Assembly: GCF_000482725.1 (NCBI RefSeq)
Contig: NZ_AXWP01000027.1
Coordinates: 13,817 to 77,816 of the forward strand
Length of the DNA: 64,000 bases
Source: Psychromonas arctica DSM 14288
Lineage (GTDB): Bacteria; Pseudomonadota; Gammaproteobacteria; Enterobacterales; Psychromonadaceae
Reading direction: 5' to 3'
How positions within the stretch are numbered: the first letter of the stretch is position 1; the number at the start of each line of letters is the position of its first letter. The notes beneath the pieces were generated by a model. It did not search any database, was not told the origin of the DNA, and worked only from the letters and a program-made list of their open reading frames with translations. Made by a program: the position numbers and the translations under genes. This document shows positions 58,654 to 64,000 of the stretch, one piece after another.

Positions 58654-59060
58654 AAAATACAACTGCAGATAAACGCTACGCTGAAAATAGTTAATTATTC
58701 AATCTCGTTCATTTATCTGCACTTTTTACTGATTAAGAGTAATTCCATTAAAGATGAAATCAAATATGGGACAGGAAAAATAAATCAGTTTCATGTACAA
58801 GTGATAGATTTTAACCAATAAGATGGACCGGCTATTTAGCGGACTTAGTAGAGCATCAAATATCAGTACAATCGGCATTACTTGAGCTAAGATCAATAAA
58901 CAACCTTCCACCAAATGGCATAATTTATTGTAAGTATCGCGTTAAATCCTAGAATCTACTTTAAAGTTACTTTCGATCATTATTTTTATTGAGCAAATTG
59001 TGCACGGAAGCCTTTTTTAGTTTAAACTGCGCGACTAAATTAATTCCAGAGGAAAATGAT
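58654..59060. other. gap between ldhA and the phosphoribosyltransferase gene
   Basis: About 400 bp. Short frames on both strands (including a 62-residue hydrophobic one at 58726-58914, minus) look like broken coding sequence. They may be a worn pseudogene, but I cannot match them to a family. No terminator is obvious. Confidence 0.35.
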
Positions 59061-59627
59061 ATGTCTGACAAAGTCTTTATCACTGCACAACAATTACTTG
59101 AAGACTCATTTCGTCTTGCTGCACAAGTATACGATAGCGGCTTTCGCCCGCAGTTTATTGTTGGTATTTGGCGTGGTGGTGCCCCAATTGGTATTGCAGT
59201 TCAAGAATTCTTTGACTACAAAAAAGTAGAAACAGATCATATCGCAGTACGTACTTCTTCTTATTATGGTATTGGTAAGCAAAGCAAAACCATTAAAGTA
59301 CATGGTTTACATTACATCATTGAAAATGCCAATGCTGACGATGGTTTATTAATCGTTGATGATGTTTTTGACTCTGGCCGCAGTGTTGTTGCATTGACAG
59401 AAAAATTAAATGAGGTGATGCGTTTAAACATGCCACGTGATGTACGTATTGCAACACCTTATTACAAGCCTAAAAATAAAGCCGTTGACATGGTGCCGGA
59501 TTATTATATTCATGAGTCTGAAGAATGGTTAGTTTTTCCACATGAAGTATCGGGTTTATCAATTGAAGAGATCACTGAAGGTAAAGGCGACTTCCAAAAT
59601 ATTAAGCATTTATTTACTGAAAAATAA
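59061..59627 (+). CDS. purine-type phosphoribosyltransferase (HPRT-like)
   Basis: A 188-residue PRT-fold enzyme. The PRPP-binding motif LLIVDDVFDSGRSVVAL is near residue 100, and the N-terminal PPi loop IWRGGAPIG is near residue 36. It is probably a hypoxanthine/xanthine-guanine salvage enzyme of the COG2236 group, though the exact base is not readable. The upstream TTG at 58989 is in frame but the ATG at 59061 has AGAGGAAAATGAT before it. A strong terminator follows. Confidence 0.85.
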   Translation: MSDKVFITAQQLLEDSFRLAAQVYDSGFRPQFIVGIWRGGAPIGIAVQEFFDYKKVETDHIAVRTSSYYGIGKQSKTIKVHGLHYIIENANADDGLLIVDDVFDSGRSVVALTEKLNEVMRLNMPRDVRIATPYYKPKNKAVDMVPDYYIHESEEWLVFPHEVSGLSIEEITEGKGDFQNIKHLFTEK

Positions 59628-59652
59628 AATAACTTTATTAGTTAATAAATGA

Positions 59653-59684
59653 ACAAAAGGAGACTATTTAGTCTCCTTTTGTGT
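59653..59684 (+). terminator. bidirectional terminator
   Basis: ACAAAAGGAGACT (59653-59665) pairs perfectly with AGTCTCCTTTTGT (59670-59682). It ends the phosphoribosyltransferase gene and faces acpH on the other strand. Confidence 0.88.
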
Positions 59685-59719
59685 TTATTCCAAGCTCTAT
59701 TGTAAGATCCTCAACGCTG

Positions 59720-60322
59720 TTAATTTCGATAATCAGCCACAAACTCATCACTCGCTTGCAAAACATGTGCATATAACTCAAAGAAAATATCACTGAGTTG
59801 GTTGTAATGTTCATTTAAAATTTTTCCCGTCTCAGCTAAAGGAGCCATTCGTTCACTGCGTGTTGCCATACGTTGTAAGGCATAGTCAATATTAGAAATT
59901 TTTTGATACGACTCAAGCCATTTATCTTGCCAAACCCAATTATTAACACGGCAAAACCGTTCCGGTAGCGATACGTCTTTAATATTTGTTTCTTTAATAA
60001 TATTTTGCTCTGCCAATTGGCAAAATTCAGCTAAAGATAAAGCATGGAAAGTCGACCAATATCGAGCCAGGAAATGGTCCCAAAACATATCTAATGCAAT
60101 GGGGGCATATCGACGCAATGATTGAGGAAATAACAATTTGGCAGCAAGTACTTGGGTATGTTTGTCTGTAAAACTATCAACATAACGATGCAATCTAATC
60201 CCCTCAACAATCTCTTTAGGGAACAAGCCTTCAGGATTTCCTTTGACAAAATCTCCTAGGAAATTACCACTAAAACTGGTATTCGTAACCTCTGCGATAT
60301 GCAGATGAGCCAGATAATTCAT
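59720..60322 (-). CDS. acpH: acyl carrier protein phosphodiesterase
   Basis: A 200-residue HD-like phosphodiesterase that removes 4'-phosphopantetheine from acyl carrier protein. The family opening MNYLAHLHIAE, GNFLGDFVKG (about 20) and HRYVDSFTDKH (about 45) are seen. Length is close to E. coli AcpH (193). It is encoded 93 bp after the next gene on the same strand and probably forms its own unit. Confidence 0.93.
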   Translation of the reverse strand: MNYLAHLHIAEVTNTSFSGNFLGDFVKGNPEGLFPKEIVEGIRLHRYVDSFTDKHTQVLAAKLLFPQSLRRYAPIALDMFWDHFLARYWSTFHALSLAEFCQLAEQNIIKETNIKDVSLPERFCRVNNWVWQDKWLESYQKISNIDYALQRMATRSERMAPLAETGKILNEHYNQLSDIFFELYAHVLQASDEFVADYRN

Positions 60323-60415
60323 AGAAATCTATCCCTTAAAAAGATGTAAACACCAACTACCATTTACATGCGAACAGAATATTTACTCACTAGCATATAA
60401 CGTTAGGTTAACATG

Positions 60416-61276
60416 TTATACGTAAGCATGGCGTTTGCTGATTAGAATGCCAATAAAGACAACAGCAATACTCGCCCACTGCCAAACAGTTAATATTTCA
60501 TTCAATAATAGTGCAGACAATAACAATGCAAAAATAGGAACTAAATTAGAATAAGCAGCAGCGGTTAATACCGAAGATCGTGCCAATGCATAGTTATACA
60601 TGCCATAGGCGCCTAAAGTCACTGCAGAGCCTAAATAAAGAATATTTAATAACGCATTAACATCATGTTTTACCGGCAACTCTATGAATAATAAAAACGG
60701 AGCGAAGAACAGCGTACCAGATAAACCTTGTAAAGCGATTAAAGACAACGCTGAATATCGATTCAATAAGTGTTTCATGCTAACAACATAAAATGCAGCA
60801 CACACCATCGCAATAAATTCTAAGGTATTACCTAATAAAGGATTAGGGGCATGATCTGTATTAGGCGAAACGAGGCTCAATAAAATACTGCCCGTAATAC
60901 ACAACCCAAATCCGATGATAATTTGCTTACTGAGCTTTTCTTGGATCAGAAAAAAAGCAAAAAAAGCGACCATTAAAGGTAAGCATGAAACGATAATACC
61001 GGCTTGCGAGGCAGAGGTATATTGCATGGCATAACCTTCAAATAAAAAATATAAGCAAGGTTCTGCTAAAGACATCATTAATAACCACTTCCAGTCACCT
61101 TGTTGATACTTAAAGCGTTTAATCCAAGGCTTTAAACAAAAGCAAATGAGGAGAGTAATTAACATCCGCAAAAATATAACAAAGGAAGGTGGATAAATAT
61201 CAATTGCCGCTTTCAAAGCTACAAATGAGCTACCCCATAAAAAGGTAGCGATTAAAAAGCATAAACCCGCTGGCAT
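60416..61276 (-). CDS. EamA/DMT-superfamily transporter
   Basis: A 286-residue inner-membrane protein with about ten hydrophobic segments arranged as two five-helix EamA repeats (1-140 and 145-286). The repeat signature FLWGSSFVALKAAI is at the N-terminus and LVPIFALLLSALLLNEIL in the second half. Such drug/metabolite transporters export amino acids or other small molecules; the substrate is unknown. The start follows AGAGGCGAACT. Confidence 0.88.
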   Translation of the reverse strand: MPAGLCFLIATFLWGSSFVALKAAIDIYPPSFVIFLRMLITLLICFCLKPWIKRFKYQQGDWKWLLMMSLAEPCLYFLFEGYAMQYTSASQAGIIVSCLPLMVAFFAFFLIQEKLSKQIIIGFGLCITGSILLSLVSPNTDHAPNPLLGNTLEFIAMVCAAFYVVSMKHLLNRYSALSLIALQGLSGTLFFAPFLLFIELPVKHDVNALLNILYLGSAVTLGAYGMYNYALARSSVLTAAAYSNLVPIFALLLSALLLNEILTVWQWASIAVVFIGILISKRHAYV

Positions 61277-61396
61277 AGTTCGCCTCTAAAAAGTAGGCAT
61301 CCTACCACCAGTGTATTTCAGCTACTATAGTAATTTTTATAGGCATAATGAAGCGATCAAAAATTAAAGTCTATTAATGACTTTCTATCACGGCAC

Positions 61397-61888
61397 CTAC
61401 TCCTGTTTTTGTTGATATAAAGCTAATCCTCTTGCCTTATAATTAGCCAGTGCACTTGGATGATCTAAACTACAGGTATGAACCCAAACACGCTTTGCAT
61501 GGCATACTGTCCAAGCCTGCTGAATAGCATAAGTTAATAAATATCCACCAAAACCTTGGCCGATAAATTCAGGTGCCAACCCAAAATATTTAATCTCTAC
61601 TGCTTGCTGTTCGCCTATTTCAAGCTCAAAATATCCAACAATACTACCTTGATAATAAGCGACCCAAGTACGTAATTCCTCACGTTCAGCATAAGCTTTC
61701 CAAGTTTGTTCTGTATCATTAAGCTTATCGAACCATTGCCATTGCTCACCCACGAATGAATATAAAAACCGGTTAACACGATAATTCTTAATTTCTGCTT
61801 CGGTAATGGTTAGTCCAGGAATTGGCTGTTTGGGTTTAAGCTGCTTCGCCTGCTTCATTTCTAAATAATAAATACTAACCTTTGTCAT
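61397..61888 (-). CDS. GNAT-family N-acetyltransferase
   Basis: A 163-residue acetyltransferase. Motif A is visible as IKYFGLAPEFIGQGFGGYLL (about 99-118), with the acetyl-CoA loop GQGFGG, followed by VWVHTCSLDHPSALANYKARG. The start follows AAGGTACAGA. The acceptor is unknown. It is 46 bp after the hypothetical gene on the same strand. Confidence 0.85.
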   Translation of the reverse strand: MTKVSIYYLEMKQAKQLKPKQPIPGLTITEAEIKNYRVNRFLYSFVGEQWQWFDKLNDTEQTWKAYAEREELRTWVAYYQGSIVGYFELEIGEQQAVEIKYFGLAPEFIGQGFGGYLLTYAIQQAWTVCHAKRVWVHTCSLDHPSALANYKARGLALYQQKQE

Positions 61889-61933
61889 TCTGTACCTTCT
61901 GCAAATTCATAGAGTATTAGGGTCTGTTGATCT

Positions 61934-62719
61934 TTATCGTGCGATTAAAAGCGCGCGTTTATATAACTTTTCGAAACCTTTATTAGTAAAAACAAAAGCA
62001 TCCTGTGTAGCATAAGGGCTTAACTTTATTTCAGACTCTTGGATAAACTGTTCTAGCACAAAATCGTTACCCGCTTCAGTCTCTGCAAAAAAAGTTAATA
62101 CATCACCGTTACACTGTTGTTTGAACTTTACCAAGGTCCCATTAAGGTACATCGGAAAACTTTTATTATCTTTTAACGATTCATCTTCGCAAGCTAGCTT
62201 ATCCGTAGCTTGAAAAAAGACACTGAGCTTCTTATGCTGCCCTCGACCTAACAACGCCATAAGCGAACCGACTGTTAGCTCTTTATTACTGATTATCTTT
62301 CTCTCTTTATCAATGTACCAACCTTCAGCACCCTCAGTTTTTAGCTGCTGTTCACTGCTTTCTAAATATTTTGGCATATCATCGACATAAATATCGACAA
62401 CCCTTGCAAAATTTTTCCAACGGTCTTGTGTTGGCAAATAATAATAAGCAAGATCAATGGCTTGGCCATTAACCACTAATTCCCATAAACCTTTATAATG
62501 CGCATCCTGTATTGCTACTGTGTCGATCAACACGTTCTGCGGTAATTGGTCACCACAGGGTTTACAGAACTTTTTAATAAGATGAATATTCTCGTCTTTT
62601 AAAAACTGTAACGCTAGCGTTGCTTCTTTTTGGCTCACGCGTTGCGCTTGGTCAGCCTGCACAACGATGCACATACTTAGCCCGATACAAATAATCAATA
62701 ATTGTTTTACTATATTCAT
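61934..62719 (-). CDS. secreted protein of unknown function
   Basis: I do not recognise this 261-residue protein. An N-terminal signal peptide (QLLIICIGLSMCIVVQA-DQ) predicts export. A CKPC motif occurs near residue 52 (FCKPCGDQLPQNV), which could be a redox or metal site, or a disulfide. The rest is a mixed alpha/beta soluble domain without recognisable motifs. Start is either the TTG at 62725 (AGGA 5 bp before) or the ATG at 62719 (11 bp); I list the ATG. It lies between a GNAT gene and an XRE-cupin regulator, all on the minus strand. Confidence 0.6.
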   Translation of the reverse strand: MNIVKQLLIICIGLSMCIVVQADQAQRVSQKEATLALQFLKDENIHLIKKFCKPCGDQLPQNVLIDTVAIQDAHYKGLWELVVNGQAIDLAYYYLPTQDRWKNFARVVDIYVDDMPKYLESSEQQLKTEGAEGWYIDKERKIISNKELTVGSLMALLGRGQHKKLSVFFQATDKLACEDESLKDNKSFPMYLNGTLVKFKQQCNGDVLTFFAETEAGNDFVLEQFIQESEIKLSPYATQDAFVFTNKGFEKLYKRALLIAR

Positions 62720-62809
62720 TGCCAATTAATTCCTGATTTTTTACAAAATAGACAACCCATTTTTGATATTGAAAAACCTGTCAACACCGATTATAAATTT
62801 AACACTAAG

Positions 62810-63424
62810 TCACTTAGGATAATGAATAATATTAAGAAAACGCAGCGGAATATCACCAATATTACGATATATATGTACTTTATCCGCACAAAACTTCGCT
62901 TTATCACCGACTTTCAATGTTGTCCATTTCTGATCCACAAAATACTGCATGGTACCGGTTGTCACAATAATGTGTTCGATAACACCTAGCTGATGTGGGG
63001 CAGATTGTTGTTGGTGACCGACAGCAAAAGTTAATTCAAAAACTTCTATTCCAGTATCCATATCATAAGTAAATACAGTATTAATACTAATACTTTTATC
63101 TTGGGTAAAGTTTTCAACCAATGTATTAATAGGCTTATTTAATTGCTTAGCATTTCCGATATACTCATAACTGTCTTGTGCATCAATATCATGGTTAACA
63201 GCGACTAAGCTTTCCTGTTGCAAGAAGTAAGATAATGGCAAAGAAAACCCTGTTGCGATCTTCCATAGTTTAGCCACTGTTGGGCTAGATTCTCCTCGCT
63301 CAATTTGTCCTAACATCGCTTTAGAGACTCCGCAGACTTGGCTTGTTTTTTCTAAGCTCCACGCTTTTTCTGCACGAATTTTTTTTAATTGTGCAGCTAC
63401 TGTTTTATTAATTATGTTCGACAT
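62810..63424 (-). CDS. XRE-cupin transcriptional regulator
   Basis: A 204-residue regulator with an N-terminal XRE helix-turn-helix (about 12-65; LEKTSQVCGVSKAMLGQIERGESSPTVAKLW) and a C-terminal cupin (about 120-204; PHQLGVIEHIIVTTGTMQYFVDQKWTTLKVGDKAKF) that probably senses a small ligand. The in-frame ATG at 63520 runs through the operator, whereas the ATG at 63424 has AAGGAAAAT before it. It is divergent from a BenE-type transporter, and the shared palindromes suggest that it controls that transporter and itself. Confidence 0.9.
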   Translation of the reverse strand: MSNIINKTVAAQLKKIRAEKAWSLEKTSQVCGVSKAMLGQIERGESSPTVAKLWKIATGFSLPLSYFLQQESLVAVNHDIDAQDSYEYIGNAKQLNKPINTLVENFTQDKSISINTVFTYDMDTGIEVFELTFAVGHQQQSAPHQLGVIEHIIVTTGTMQYFVDQKWTTLKVGDKAKFCADKVHIYRNIGDIPLRFLNIIHYPK

Positions 63425-63433
63425 ATTTTCCTT

Positions 63434-63484
63434 GTGCGTTATAACGGTCAATGTTAACTTGAAGATTAATACGTTATAACGCAC
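63434..63484. promoter_or_regulatory. two-site palindromic operator between the XRE-cupin gene and benE-like gene
   Basis: GTGCGTTATAACG (63434-63446) and CGTTATAACGCAC (63472-63484) are a perfect 13-bp inverted repeat with centres 38 bp apart. Each half holds the 10-bp palindrome CGTTATAACG, a complete dimer site in itself. It spans both divergent promoters, 10 bp from each start codon, as expected for an XRE-cupin autoregulator. Confidence 0.85.
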
Positions 63485-63494
63485 AGGGTATATT

Positions 63495-64000
63495 ATGAAA
63501 ATAGTTTGGCAACCCATCAATACAATAATTGCAGCGATGAGTGCAGGTTTAATGGCCGTGATTGTTGGGTTTTCTAGCTCAGTGGCATTGATATATCAAT
63601 CGGTGATTAATTTAGGGGGAGATGCTAACTTAGTCGCGAGCTGGTTTTTAGCACTTGGTGTCAGTATGGGGAGCTTGAGTATGCTCCTATCATGGCATTA
63701 CCGAGCTCCTATTTTAATTGCTTGGTCGACACCTGGAGCGGCCTTGTTAATTGCTAATGTACAAGGGTTTACACTTAATCAAGCTATTGCAGGCTTTATC
63801 GTTAGTGCTGTTTTGCTCTGTCTTTTCCCGTTATTGGTTCCTTTAGATAAATTGTTTAAATGGTTACCCTCACAACTAGCTTCCGCTATGTTGGCCGGTA
63901 TTTTACTGTCTTTTGGTTTTGCAGTTTTTGAGCAAATCAACTTACAGCCGAACTTGATTATTGCCATGTTGTTTAGTTATCTATTAGCTAAGCGCTTTGT
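63495..64000 (+). CDS. BenE-family benzoate/proton symporter, truncated by window end
   Basis: The first 168 codons of a membrane protein running off the window. It has the BenE/xanthine-permease fold: several hydrophobic helices (AGLMAVIVGFSSSVALIYQ, SWFLALGVSMGSLSMLLS, and STPGAALLIA with the conserved STPG motif). ATG 63495 follows AGGG at 6 bp. Family members import benzoate or related carboxylates; the substrate here is unconfirmed. Its expression is probably governed by the XRE-cupin regulator next door. Confidence 0.85.
   Translation, partial: MKIVWQPINTIIAAMSAGLMAVIVGFSSSVALIYQSVINLGGDANLVASWFLALGVSMGSLSMLLSWHYRAPILIAWSTPGAALLIANVQGFTLNQAIAGFIVSAVLLCLFPLLVPLDKLFKWLPSQLASAMLAGILLSFGFAVFEQINLQPNLIIAMLFSYLLAKRF

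Overview
The window looks like a chromosomal segment of an AT-rich marine gammaproteobacterium, most likely from the Psychromonas/Moritella/Vibrio side of the class. This is an inference from gene content and order. The clues are an argE / argCBFGH arrangement whose last gene is an ArgH-ArgA fusion, ppc beside the arg genes, an rRNA-operon leader facing away from yrdA, a complete gspC-N type II secretion operon next to hslR-hslO-pckA, and low-GC intergenic DNA. No CRISPR array, tRNA gene or prophage was seen.

Layout. 1-310 is the leader and tandem P1/P2 promoter of a minus-strand rRNA operon whose 16S gene lies left of the window. It is followed by two perfect DnaA boxes and yrdA. 1.6-2.4 kb holds a 2-oxoglutarate dioxygenase. 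2.5-10.4 kb is arginine biosynthesis: argC-B-F-G-H(A) on the minus strand and divergent argE, with a two-box ArgR operator between them, followed by ppc. 13.2-15.1 kb is a small mobile-element graveyard: a 194-bp MITE with a target duplication and an IS630-family transposase wreck.

15.1-31.1 kb is one long minus-strand ethanolamine-utilisation microcompartment operon: eutS-P-Q-T-D-M-M'-N-E-J-G-A-B-C-L-pduS-pduT-eat. It follows the enterobacterial eut order, but eutK-eutR is replaced by a PduS/PduT redox pair and eutH by the permease eat, and eutM is duplicated. The shell (EutS, M, M', N, L, PduT) encloses the lyase EutBC, the aldehyde dehydrogenase EutE, the alcohol dehydrogenase EutG and the phosphotransacetylase EutD. 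EutA reactivates the lyase; EutT and PduS supply adenosylcobalamin. No regulator is encoded, but a 33-bp direct repeat lies twice upstream of eutS.

31.9-37.4 kb carries metH and metA (with a MetJ operator), separated by about 870 bp of unexplained DNA with two strong hairpins. 37.6-39.6 kb has a GNAT acetyltransferase, a SCO-family copper protein and lexA with its SOS box. 39.9-51.1 kb is the complete gspCDEFGHIJKLMN operon. 51.4-54.5 kb holds hslR, hslO and pckA; 54.6-57.3 kb a ScsB/ScsD thiol-redox pair; 57.7 kb onward ldhA, a phosphoribosyltransferase, acpH, an EamA transporter, a GNAT protein, a secreted protein of unknown function, and an XRE-cupin regulator divergent from a BenE transporter with a strong palindromic operator between them.

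I did not find a wholly new system. The most distinctive features are the hybrid eut/pdu compartment and its repeated upstream element, the ArgH(A) fusion, the MITE, the orphan hairpins between metH and metA, and the XRE-cupin/BenE operator.
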